From contig NZ_JAIEUI010000013.1 in NCBI RefSeq assembly GCF_022234545.1, positions 62,001 through 126,000 of the forward strand: DNA of 64,000 nt. Direction: 5' to 3'. Both the position numbers and the translations under genes were made by a program. Within the stretch, counting starts at the first letter, position 1. Each line of letters starts with the position of its first letter. Source of the DNA: Paenibacillus piscarius. Lineage in GTDB: Bacteria; Bacillota; Bacilli; Paenibacillales; Paenibacillaceae. Under the pieces are notes generated by a model. That model was given only the letters and a program-made list of their open reading frames with translations, was not told where the DNA came from and made no database searches. This document shows, piece after piece, positions 17,141 through 26,366 of this stretch.

Positions 17141-19321
17141 ATGGGCATAGAGCAACTAACCGAAAAGGCTGGCGCCTATATAAAAGAAAAAGATCTTCTC
17201 CGCATCCGTGAAGCTTACGAATTTGCCGACCAGGCACATCATGGGCAGATCCGCAAATCGGGGGAGCCGTATATTCTGCACCCGCTGGCGGTTGCAGATA
17301 TTGTCGTCAATATGCAGATGGATGTTATATCCATTATTGCTGCGCTGCTGCATGACGTTGTGGAGGATACGACTGTATCTCTGGAGCAGATCCGCGAGAA
17401 GTTCGGCGATACCTGCGCGATGCTGGTGGACGGCCTGACCAAGCTGGAGCGCATCCGCTTCCGCTCGAAGGAAGAGCAGCAGAACGAGAATTACCGCAAG
17501 ATGTTCATCGCTATGGCTCAGGACATCCGGGTCATTGTGATCAAGCTGGCGGACCGGCTGCACAATATGCGTACGCTCAAATATCAGTCGGAAGAGAGCC
17601 AGCGGCGGATTTCCTATGAGACGCTGGAGATTTTCTGTCCCATTGCCGACCGGCTAGGGATCTCTGCGATCAAATGGGAGATGGAGGATATTGCTCTCCG
17701 TTACCTGAATCCGCAGCAGTATTACCGGATTGCTAATCTTGTACACAAGAAGCGGGCAGAACGCGAGCAGTTCATTGACAGTGTCATTAGCCGTATCCGC
17801 GCCAAGCTGGATGAAATGGGCATTGAAGGCGACCTGTCGGGCCGTCCGAAGCATATCTACAGTGTCTATAACAAGATGAACACCAAGAACAAGCAGTTCA
17901 ATGAAATCTATGATCTGCTGGCCATCCGCATTATCGTGGACAATATTAAGGATTGTTATGCCACACTCGGCATTATTCATACTCTTTGGAAGCCGATGCC
18001 CGGCCGGTTCAAGGATTATATTGCTATGCCCAAGGCCAATATGTACCAGTCTTTGCATACAACGGTGGTAGGCCCCGGCGGGGAGCCGACCGAGGTCCAG
18101 ATCCGTACATGGGAAATGCACCGTACCGCTGAATTCGGGATCGCTGCACACTGGGCATATAAGGAAGGCACCAGCAACAACGTGAATCCGGAGAACCGGA
18201 TGCCGTTCTTCCGCGAGATTCTGGAGCTGCAGCATGAAGCCAAGGATGCAGAGGAATTCGTGGAATCGCTGAAGATGGATTTCTTCTCCGATCTGGTGTT
18301 TGTCTTCACGCCGAAGGGCGAGGTAGTAGAGCTGCCGGCCGGCTCGGTGCCGCTCGATTTCGCGTTCCGCATCCATACCGAGGTCGGTAACCGGACCATT
18401 GGAGCCAAGGTGAACGGGCGGATTGTGCCGCTGGACCACAAGCTGAAGACCGGGGACATTGTGGAGATTCTGACCTCCAAGAATTCATACGGCCCGAGCC
18501 GCGACTGGCTGAAGATTGCCCAATCCTCCCATGCGCGCAGCAAGATTAAGCAGTGGTTCAAGAAGGAGAAGCGTGAGGAGAACGTTGAGAAGGGCCGGGA
18601 GGCGATCGAACGCGAGCTGAAGCGCTTGAACGTGGAGGTCTCCGACTGGCTGACCGAGGACAAATTGTCGGAGGCCGCCAAGAAGTTCGCCTTCAACGAT
18701 GTGGAGGATATGCTGTCGGCAGTTGGCTTTGGCGGGATTACCGCTGCCCAGATTGCCTCCAAACTTACGGAGAAGCTGCGCAAGGACCAGGAAGAGGCCG
18801 CAGGCCACCTGGAGCTGACCTCCCAGATGAAGGAGATCAAATCCACCGGGGAGAAGCGCAACCAGCCGACCAACGGAGTTCGTGTCAAAGGCATTGATAA
18901 TCTGCTTGTACGCTTCGCGCGATGTTGCAATCCTGTTCCGGGTGACGACATCGTCGGCTATGTCACCCGTGGACGCGGCGTATCGGTGCACCGTCAGGAC
19001 TGTCCGAATATTCCGTCCGAGGGCGAAGGGGAAGAGGCTGCGCGTGTGATTGAGGTAGAATGGGAAGGCAGCATGGAATCGAATTACAGCGTGGACATTG
19101 AGATTACCGGGCATGACCGCAACGGGCTGCTGAATGAGGTGCTGCAGGCAGTGTCGGAGAGCAAGACGAATATCTCCGCTGTGACCGGACGCTCTGACAA
19201 GAACAAGATGGCCATGATCCATATGACCATTCTGATCCGCAATACGGATCATCTGCAGTCTGTAGTCGACAAAGTGAAGCGGGTCAAGGACGTATATACC
19301 GTGAACCGGATTATGCAATAA
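17141..19321 (+). CDS. relA: bifunctional (p)ppGpp synthetase/hydrolase RelA (Rel)
   Basis: The 726-residue protein has all Rel domains. The N-terminal HD hydrolase has AALLHDVVEDTTVSL. The synthetase domain has GRFKDYIAMPKANMYQSLHTTV and EVQIRT. A TGS domain (VFVFTPKGEVVELPAGSVPLDFAF) follows, then a Cys-containing ZFD region (VRFARCCNPVPGDDIVGY) and a C-terminal ACT domain. Both catalytic halves look intact, as expected for the single long Rel of Gram-positives that makes and degrades (p)ppGpp in response to starved ribosomes. ATG at 17141 was chosen because an upstream open frame reaching 16817 reads through the divergent promoters and encodes no recognisable sequence. Confidence 0.96.
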   Translation: MGIEQLTEKAGAYIKEKDLLRIREAYEFADQAHHGQIRKSGEPYILHPLAVADIVVNMQMDVISIIAALLHDVVEDTTVSLEQIREKFGDTCAMLVDGLTKLERIRFRSKEEQQNENYRKMFIAMAQDIRVIVIKLADRLHNMRTLKYQSEESQRRISYETLEIFCPIADRLGISAIKWEMEDIALRYLNPQQYYRIANLVHKKRAEREQFIDSVISRIRAKLDEMGIEGDLSGRPKHIYSVYNKMNTKNKQFNEIYDLLAIRIIVDNIKDCYATLGIIHTLWKPMPGRFKDYIAMPKANMYQSLHTTVVGPGGEPTEVQIRTWEMHRTAEFGIAAHWAYKEGTSNNVNPENRMPFFREILELQHEAKDAEEFVESLKMDFFSDLVFVFTPKGEVVELPAGSVPLDFAFRIHTEVGNRTIGAKVNGRIVPLDHKLKTGDIVEILTSKNSYGPSRDWLKIAQSSHARSKIKQWFKKEKREENVEKGREAIERELKRLNVEVSDWLTEDKLSEAAKKFAFNDVEDMLSAVGFGGITAAQIASKLTEKLRKDQEEAAGHLELTSQMKEIKSTGEKRNQPTNGVRVKGIDNLLVRFARCCNPVPGDDIVGYVTRGRGVSVHRQDCPNIPSEGEGEEAARVIEVEWEGSMESNYSVDIEITGHDRNGLLNEVLQAVSESKTNISAVTGRSDKNKMAMIHMTILIRNTDHLQSVVDKVKRVKDVYTVNRIMQ

Positions 19322-19358
19322 GGCAATAAGCTGTAGCGGCAAGGAGCTGAACGATGAG

Positions 19359-19802
19359 ATGAGAGTGGTTGTACAGCGTTGTAAGAACGCCAGTGTGACC
19401 GTGGACGGGACTGTGACCGGAGCGATTGGTGAAGGGCTGATGCTGCTGGTCGGCGTCACCCATGAGGATACCGGGAAGGATGCCAAGTATTTGGCAGAGA
19501 AGGTGGCGGGACTAAGGATTTTTGAGGATACAGCCGGCAAAATGAACCACAGCGTCACAGAGGCCGGCGGGGCCATTCTGTCCGTCTCCCAGTTCACGCT
19601 GTACGGGGATTGCCGCAAGGGCAGACGCCCCAACTTCATGGCTGCGGCTCCTCCGGCTGAGGCGGAACGGCTCTATGACTATTTCAATGAGCAGCTGAGG
19701 GAAGGCGGTCTGCAGGTGGAGACCGGGGTGTTCGGAGCGATGATGGATGTCGCCCTGACCAACTGGGGGCCGGTTACCCTGCTGCTGGATAGCCGGGGCT
19801 GA
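19359..19802 (+). CDS. dtd: D-aminoacyl-tRNA deacylase
   Basis: The 147-residue protein begins MRVVVQRCKNASVTVDG and carries the active-site motifs SVSQFTLYGDCRKGRRPNF and TGVFGAMMDVALTNWGPVT (a variant of the GxMxVxxxNxGPVT motif). It removes D-amino acids mis-attached to tRNA. AAGGAG lies 12 nt before the start. It is 37 bp after relA and follows the usual relA-dtd order, so probably the same transcript. Confidence 0.96.
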   Translation: MRVVVQRCKNASVTVDGTVTGAIGEGLMLLVGVTHEDTGKDAKYLAEKVAGLRIFEDTAGKMNHSVTEAGGAILSVSQFTLYGDCRKGRRPNFMAAAPPAEAERLYDYFNEQLREGGLQVETGVFGAMMDVALTNWGPVTLLLDSRG

Positions 19803-20231
19803 TGTTATAGTTTAACGAATGAAGGACTCTGCCTTAGGTGGGGTTCTTTTTTTGTGTGTCGTTTGGTGTAGTCTGCCTGCGGGATAACAGCGGCGTTGGA
19901 TGGTTAGACTATGAAGGAACCATTATTCACAAGTTGCGGGGAGTCCAGCGAATGAGACAATCACCAAAGGCATGGATATGGAGCACGTTGCAGGGCCATA
20001 GGACAGGCTCAGGGACAGAAGCGGCGGCCACAGCTAAAGCGGCGGAAGGGCTGCAGGAGCTGCAGGGACTTCAGCCAATGCGCCGCAGCCTATTGCCCCG
20101 GAGTTAGCGGGCAGATCGGCTGCGGCTTGCTGTTTTTTTTGCATGTAACGGATAGGGCTGGTTATAAAACGGGGGAATGCGGGTAATAGAATCACGAGAA
20201 CAGAATAGCACAGAGAGGAGATCATCATCTC
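19803..20231 (+). other. intergenic stretch between dtd and the PfpI gene
   Basis: The 429-bp gap starts with an imperfect hairpin ending in seven T residues (to about 19853), a likely terminator for dtd. It also holds a weak small reading frame (19952-20107) and an eight-T tract near 20131. No RNA gene or repeat was recognised. Confidence 0.4.
19952..20107 (+). CDS. possible small protein, 51 residues, unrecognised
   Basis: An ATG preceded at 8 nt by GGGGAG opens a 51-codon frame beginning MRQSPKAWIWSTLQGHRTG and ending in an Ala/Leu/Gln-rich stretch. No family was recognised and no membrane segment is evident. The only support is the ribosome-binding site and an open frame in an otherwise unexplained gap; it could be chance. 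Confidence 0.2.
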   Translation: MRQSPKAWIWSTLQGHRTGSGTEAAATAKAAEGLQELQGLQPMRRSLLPRS

Positions 20232-20738
20232 ATGAGTAAAGTAGCATTTCTGCTCGCGAACGATTTTGAAGATTCAGAAATGAAGGTTCCTTATGAAGAG
20301 GTGCTGCAGGCAGGGCATCAGGCAGAGATTATCGGTCTGAAAAAGCATGAGACTCTGCTCGGCAAACAAGGAAGCGTATCTTATACAGCCGATAAGGCGA
20401 TCAGTGAGGTCAAGGCCGGAGACTATGACGCTGTAGTCATACCGGGGGGCTCTTCTCCGGAGAATCTTCGTCTAAGCCCTGACATTCTGCAGTTTGTCAA
20501 AGAGGCAGACGGAGCAGGCAAGCCCATTGCCGCCATCTGCCACGGGCCGCAGATTCTGATCAGCGCCGATCTGCTGAAAGGCCGCACACTCACATCCTAT
20601 CCGCCGCTGAAGGATGATCTGATCAACGCCGGTGCGGAGTTCAAGGATGAAGAGGTTGTCGTGGACGGCAATTACATTACTTCACGCACACCCAAGGATG
20701 AGCCCGCATTTGTGCGTGAGCTGCTTAAGGTGTTGTAA
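20232..20738 (+). CDS. DJ-1/PfpI-family protein (YraA / general stress protein 18 type)
   Basis: The 168-residue protein has the class I glutamine-amidotransferase-like fold of the PfpI family. FLLANDFEDSEMKVPYEEV is at the N-terminus with the conserved Glu, then DAVVIPGGSSPENLR, and the nucleophile elbow AAICHGPQILISADLLKG with the reactive Cys near residue 99. Relatives have been described as intracellular proteases, glyoxalases or deglycases; which applies here is not decidable. The ribosome-binding site AGAGGAG is about 10 nt upstream. It may be transcribed with the unrecognised gene 40 bp downstream. Confidence 0.88.
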   Translation: MSKVAFLLANDFEDSEMKVPYEEVLQAGHQAEIIGLKKHETLLGKQGSVSYTADKAISEVKAGDYDAVVIPGGSSPENLRLSPDILQFVKEADGAGKPIAAICHGPQILISADLLKGRTLTSYPPLKDDLINAGAEFKDEEVVVDGNYITSRTPKDEPAFVRELLKVL

Positions 20739-20778
20739 TACAAGCGTTTATACTAACCTTATTTGGGAGGGATTAACA

Positions 20779-21240
20779 ATGACTAAGAGAATCCAAGCCT
20801 ATTTCAGTACGGAAGATGCAGCAGAAGGTGCCAAGACAGCCTTAATTCCTTATGGTGTAGAGAATATGGAAGTATCCGCTTTAACGGCGCCTCTGGATAA
20901 CGGAGGCCGGAACCGGCGTAATATCCTGATTCCGCTGGCCCCATACAATACGGCGACAACCGGTGCTGGAGGCGTATATGCAGCAGGAGGCGCTTCCAGC
21001 CCGGCTGCAGGAGCCGCGATTGTTCCTGCGGTTGCGGATATCGATGGGCCGGACCGTCCGGATGAGGTGCGTGCAGAGGAAGCTGATCTAGAAGGCGAAG
21101 TTCATAGCGGCGATGAGCTGAAGAACAGCGACCTGGAGCATCTCAACTATGTGATGGATCTGAAGGTGGCGGAGAGCCAGTTCAACGATGTGGTGAATGC
21201 ACTTCGCCGCAAACAGGCTTATGTTGAGGTGTTTGATTAA
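20779..21240 (+). CDS. unrecognised 153-residue protein, possible stress protein
   Basis: The ATG at 20779 has GGGAGGGATT upstream and lies 40 bp after the PfpI gene. The protein begins MTKRIQAYFSTEDAAEGAKT, followed by an alpha/beta-looking segment. An Ala/Gly-rich central stretch (AGGVYAAGGASSPAAGAAI, about residues 55-75) follows, then an acidic region and a C-terminal helix with VAESQFNDVVNALRRKQAY. The two ends look like halves of a ferredoxin-like domain interrupted by a flexible insert, which recalls YflT-type general stress proteins, but this is weak. No signal peptide or membrane segment is seen. A strong terminator follows. Confidence 0.7.
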   Translation: MTKRIQAYFSTEDAAEGAKTALIPYGVENMEVSALTAPLDNGGRNRRNILIPLAPYNTATTGAGGVYAAGGASSPAAGAAIVPAVADIDGPDRPDEVRAEEADLEGEVHSGDELKNSDLEHLNYVMDLKVAESQFNDVVNALRRKQAYVEVFD

Positions 21241-21282
21241 GCAGCAGGCTGCTTGATGCGCAGGTATACGTATAGCTCCATC

Positions 21283-21319
21283 AGCTCCAGTCCTCCATTA
21301 CGGAGGCTGGAGCTTTTTT
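21283..21319 (+). terminator. intrinsic terminator after the 153-residue protein gene
   Basis: AGCTCCAG and CCTCC pair with GGAGG and CTGGAGCT around a short ATTAC loop, followed by six T residues. Confidence 0.9.
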
Positions 21320-21521
21320 ATGAAATAGCCGTTTCCACTTGTAGACAAGGATTAAGAGATGGTGTAACCTATTGTGTAGAATTGGCTCAACTCAGCGCCC
21401 TGGACAACTTTGTGAAACGCTTTCTTTTCTGTAATGCAACTGTAACACTCCATACATGATTCCTTAATATAGCGTGTTTATAATAGAAGCATGACCCCCT
21501 TTTTTATAATATATGACGATG

Positions 21522-21555
21522 GACCTGCAGCAATCGGCTGCAGGTCACTTTTTTG
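21522..21555 (+). terminator. orphan intrinsic terminator
   Basis: GACCTGCAGC pairs perfectly with GCTGCAGGTC around a 5-nt loop, followed by ACTTTTTTG. No protein gene ends here. Two TATAAT-like boxes (21478-21483 and about 21505-21510) lie shortly upstream, so a short RNA is possible. Confidence 0.75.
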
Positions 21556-21656
21556 TTTGGAGGGTGTTGGCGCTAGAGAGAGTGTGCCGGCACAAGCGGA
21601 GTGAAGCGGACTGTGAAGCGCCTATTTGTCTAAAAATCGCTAAATCGGGGCGTAGG

Positions 21657-21733
21657 CGGACTGACATTCCGTTATTCTGTATATTTGAGCGAATAGTGAG
21701 TCCTATGTAGGTGGATAACGGAATCTGAGTCCG
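21657..21733. repeat. 19-bp imperfect inverted repeat
   Basis: CGGACTGACATTCCGTTAT at 21657-21675 matches the reverse complement of ATAACGGAATCTGAGTCCG at 21715-21733 except for a short internal mismatch block. Further degenerate copies of the GGACT/GATTCTCAGTCC type lie on both sides (about 21595-21780). Confidence 0.7.
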
Positions 21734-21809
21734 GTTAAGCTGAGAATTATGAGATTTTGCCACGATAGCGGATTCTCAGTCCTTTGGGCTGAAGGTTTGC
21801 CGGGTCGCA

Positions 21810-21885
21810 TTGCTCACAGTAGTCGCCATAGTCGCAAAAGTCACAGTAGTCGCAATAATCACATAGTCGCAGTAGGCCATAGCTT
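21810..21885 (+). repeat. short imperfect tandem repeats (CACAGTAGTCGC type)
   Basis: Units such as CACAGTAGTCGC, CATAGTCGC, CACAGTAGTCGC, CACATAGTCGC and AGTAGGCCATAG follow one another just upstream of the hisS T-box promoter. The pattern is irregular, unlike a CRISPR array. Confidence 0.55.
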
Positions 21886-21899
21886 AATGAATTCAATCC

Positions 21900-21928
21900 T
21901 TGACTTTAGCGCAGTGGTTCAGTAGAAT
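21900..21928 (+). promoter_or_regulatory. sigma-A promoter of the hisS T-box transcript
   Basis: TTGACT (21900-21905), a 17-bp spacer and TAGAAT (21923-21928) place the transcription start near 21935, just before the T-box leader. Confidence 0.7.
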
Positions 21929-21934
21929 CTAACA

Positions 21935-22297
21935 GTATACGGTAAGTTATATTGTATTTGATGACGGGACCAAGTAATCCGTACCCCACAACCCCAGAGA
22001 GGAATCCCGCTGATCGCGCAGCCGTCCAGTCAAGGACGAACAGACGCTGATCCGCATGGCTGTAAGGATTCTGTTGATGAACGGATGAATGACCTCCCCG
22101 AGAACGCACGGCGAACACAGGCAGAGATGCCTTCAGTCAGTAGCCGGGGCGCGTAGGCGGGCGTTAACCGCTTAGAGCGGATCAGAAGCAGCAGCTGCTT
22201 AGGGTCCGGAATGTGGGTGGTACCACGGGTGAATTATCGGTTAGTATAATCCCTCGTCCCTGTTTGCAAGTTGAACAGGCACGGGGGATTTTTTGTT
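21935..22297 (+). ncRNA. T-box riboswitch leader of hisS-aspS
   Basis: The leader of about 360 nt holds an AGAGAG-type motif in stem I (about 21996). It also has the conserved T-box GGGTGGTACCACGG (about 22215-22228) and a terminator. Two CAC triplets in a GAAC context (22107-22109 and 22116-22118) are candidates for the histidine specifier codon. Uncharged tRNA-His would pair with the specifier and the T-box and favour the antiterminator, so hisS, and probably aspS, are induced when histidyl-tRNA is short. The exact stem I boundaries are not resolved by eye. Confidence 0.9.
22249..22294 (+). terminator. T-box-controlled terminator before hisS
   Basis: ATCCC and CCTGTT on the left pair with AACAGG and GGGGAT on the right around GCAAGTTG, followed by TTTTTT. 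The left arm overlaps the region after the T-box used for the alternative antiterminator. Confidence 0.85.
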
Positions 22298-22330
22298 GTG
22301 CTAAGGGGTTATTTTCAGGAGGGATAGGCT

Positions 22331-23590
22331 GTGGCTAAAGAAAGATTCGAGAAACCTACCGGTACGCAGGATGTGCTTCCGGGTGCAGTGGAGAAATGGC
22401 AGGTCGTGGAGGCCAAGGCCAGAGAGCTCTGCCGCCGCTTCAATTACCGGGAGATCCGCACACCGATGTTTGAGCATACCGGGCTGTTCGAGCGCGGAGT
22501 GGGCGAAACAACGGACATTGTAGAAGGCGAAATGTACACCTTCAAGGACAAGGGCGACCGCGATCTGGCGCTGCGTCCCGAAGGGACAGCCGGCGTTGTG
22601 CGCGCTTATGTCCAGAACAAGCTGTACGGGGAGCCGGATGTCAGCAAGCTGTATTATATCGGACCGATGTTCCGTTATGAGCGTCCGCAGGCTGGCAGAT
22701 ACCGCCAGTTCCACCAGTTCGGGATTGAAGCGTTCGGCGCTGTAGACCCGGCCATCGATGCCGAAGTCATCTCGCTGGGGTATCAGTTCTACATCGACCT
22801 CGGGCTGAAGGATGTGCGTGTGGAGCTGAATTCCGTCGGCAACGCGCCGAGCCGGGCAGCCTACCGCGAGAAGCTGCTGAATTTCCTGAGACCGATGAGA
22901 GAGAATCTGTGCAGCGACTGCCAGCGGCGGATGGATCGCAACCCGCTGCGTGTGCTGGACTGCAAGGTCGACCAGGACAAGTTCGGCGGGGCTCCGTCCA
23001 TTCTGGACAGCCTGGATGAGGAGTGCACTGAGCATTTTGCCAAGGTAAGGGGCCATCTGGATGTGATGGGGGTAGAGTACAGCATCAATCCCCGGCTGGT
23101 ACGCGGTCTGGATTATTACACGCATACAGCGTTTGAGTATAAAGCGGCTGGCATCGGCTCCATCGATACGGTGGGCGGCGGCGGCCGGTATAACGGTCTC
23201 GTGGAAGAGATCGGCGGGCCGGATCAGCCAGGCATCGGCTTCGGGATCGGCCTGGAGCGGATTCTGCTGATTCTGGACAATCAGGGCGTGGAGCTAGAGG
23301 CGGCGAAGCCGCTGGATGTCTACTTCATCGCCCTGGGCGAAGCTGCTGATCTGGAGATTACGAAGCAGCTGTTCCACCTGCGCAGCCTTGGCTTCTCTGC
23401 CGAGCGCGATTATCTCGGGCGGAAGATGAAGGCACAGATGAAGTCGGCCGACCGCATGGCGGCCCGATATACGGCGATTCTCGGCGAGGACGAGCTGAAC
23501 AGCGGCGTGATCGCGCTGAAGTCGATGGAGACCGGCGAGCAGCGGACGGTGAAGCTGGACGAGCTGGCGCAGGCGCTGATTCAGAATTAG
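22331..23590 (+). CDS. hisS: histidyl-tRNA synthetase
   Basis: The 419-residue class II synthetase starts MAKERFEKPTGTQDVLPG. It shows motif 2 (YIGPMFRYERPQAGRYRQFHQFG), the histidine-binding motif LVRGLDYYTHTAFEY and motif 3 (GIGFGIGLERILLIL), then a C-terminal anticodon-binding domain. The GTG start lies 10 nt after AGGAGGG. The T-box leader upstream directly supports the identity. aspS follows after 85 bp, as in B. subtilis. Confidence 0.97.
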   Translation: MAKERFEKPTGTQDVLPGAVEKWQVVEAKARELCRRFNYREIRTPMFEHTGLFERGVGETTDIVEGEMYTFKDKGDRDLALRPEGTAGVVRAYVQNKLYGEPDVSKLYYIGPMFRYERPQAGRYRQFHQFGIEAFGAVDPAIDAEVISLGYQFYIDLGLKDVRVELNSVGNAPSRAAYREKLLNFLRPMRENLCSDCQRRMDRNPLRVLDCKVDQDKFGGAPSILDSLDEECTEHFAKVRGHLDVMGVEYSINPRLVRGLDYYTHTAFEYKAAGIGSIDTVGGGGRYNGLVEEIGGPDQPGIGFGIGLERILLILDNQGVELEAAKPLDVYFIALGEAADLEITKQLFHLRSLGFSAERDYLGRKMKAQMKSADRMAARYTAILGEDELNSGVIALKSMETGEQRTVKLDELAQALIQN

Positions 23591-23675
23591 GCGGATGAAT
23601 GAATCCGGCAAATAGCAGCGAAGAAGCGAGTAACGAGTAATAGGTAATTTTAAATGTGAAGGGGTAGAATAGACA

Positions 23676-25460
<1,785 letters not shown>

Positions 25461-25479
25461 ATCAGAGGAGGCTGACATC

Positions 25480-26238
25480 ATGCTGAATCAGTTCTCACGG
25501 ACAGAGCTGGCGATCGGGCCCGAGGGCCTTGCCGTCATGAAGAACAGCACGGTAGCTGTGCTGGGAATCGGCGGCGTCGGCGCTATGGCGGTGGAGGCGC
25601 TGGCCCGGACCGGCATCGGCCGGATTATCCTGATTGACAAGGACTCCGTGGACATAACCAACATCAACCGGCAGCTTCATGCACTGACAACGACCATCGG
25701 CCAGAACAAAACCGATCTGATGGTCGAGCGCATCAAGCTCATTAATCCCGAGTGCGAAGCGATTGCACTTAATATGTTCTACACCGAAGAGACCTATGAA
25801 GAACTGTTCAAGTACAAGCCGGATTATGTCATTGATGCTTCGGACACGATTATCTATAAGATTCATCTGATCAAGGAATGTCTGGCCCGGAAGATCCCGA
25901 TGATCTCCAGCATGGGGGCCGCCAACAAGATGGACCCGACCCGCTTCCAGGTCGCTGACATCTCCAAGACCACGGTGGACCCGATTGCCCGGGTGATCCG
26001 TACGAAGCTGCGTAAGGAAGGCATCAAAAAAGGGGTCAAGGTGGTATTCTCCACCGAGACTCCGGTGAAGCCGCGGGAGGATGTCACGCAGCAGATTGTT
26101 CCGGAGAACGCGCCCGACCGGCGCAAGGCGAAGCAGCCTCCGGCCAGCAACTCCTTTGTGCCGCCGGTGGTAGGTCTGATTATGGTCAGCGTAGCGGTAC
26201 GTGAGCTGCTGGCTTCCGGCGGCATCACCTTGGAATAA
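25480..26238 (+). CDS. tcdA: tRNA threonylcarbamoyladenosine dehydratase
   Basis: The 252-residue E1-like/ThiF-family protein has the nucleotide-binding glycine-rich loop VAVLGIGGVGAMAVEALARTG. It also has DKDSVDITNINRQLHA and ISSMGAANKMDPTRFQVADI, typical of TcdA (YgdL/YrvM). It cyclises t6A37 of tRNAs to ct6A in an ATP-dependent way. The start at 25480 has AGAGGAGG upstream and lies 19 bp after aspS, so it shares that transcript. In B. subtilis the equivalent gene yrvM lies in the same aspS-yrvM-yrvN (rarA) order; here a permease, helD and other genes intervene before rarA. Confidence 0.94.
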   Translation: MLNQFSRTELAIGPEGLAVMKNSTVAVLGIGGVGAMAVEALARTGIGRIILIDKDSVDITNINRQLHALTTTIGQNKTDLMVERIKLINPECEAIALNMFYTEETYEELFKYKPDYVIDASDTIIYKIHLIKECLARKIPMISSMGAANKMDPTRFQVADISKTTVDPIARVIRTKLRKEGIKKGVKVVFSTETPVKPREDVTQQIVPENAPDRRKAKQPPASNSFVPPVVGLIMVSVAVRELLASGGITLE

Positions 26239-26260
26239 AGCCTAATCAGGATAGAAGATC

Positions 26261-26299
26261 AAAGGGCGTGCAGCCGGCTTCCGGCTGTATGCCCTTTTA
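26261..26299 (+). terminator. intrinsic terminator after tcdA
   Basis: AAAGGGCGTGCAGCCGG pairs, with one mismatch, with CCGGCTGTATGCCCTTTT around a short loop, giving a stable hairpin followed by T residues. Confidence 0.88.
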
Positions 26300-26366
26300 T
26301 TACGGCTTGAATTGGACATCATACAAGATGAACTTTAAGTTTACGTTCAATAGCGGAGGTTAAGAC

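Larger units (their letters stand above)
21320..21899 (+). other. gene-free stretch with repeats and an orphan terminator
   Basis: The stretch has no convincing gene. It holds an isolated terminator hairpin (21522-21555), a 19-bp near-perfect inverted repeat (21657-21675 and 21715-21733) and short imperfect repeats of CACAGTAGTCGC (about 21810-21885). Short open frames here lack ribosome-binding sites. Confidence 0.6.

Noticed and set aside
21513..21763. Short open frames on both strands in the repeat region
   Set aside because: They lack ribosome-binding sites and run through a terminator hairpin and an inverted repeat.
21810..21885. Possible CRISPR array
   Set aside because: The units are short, irregular and lack spacers of constant length; no cas genes are nearby.
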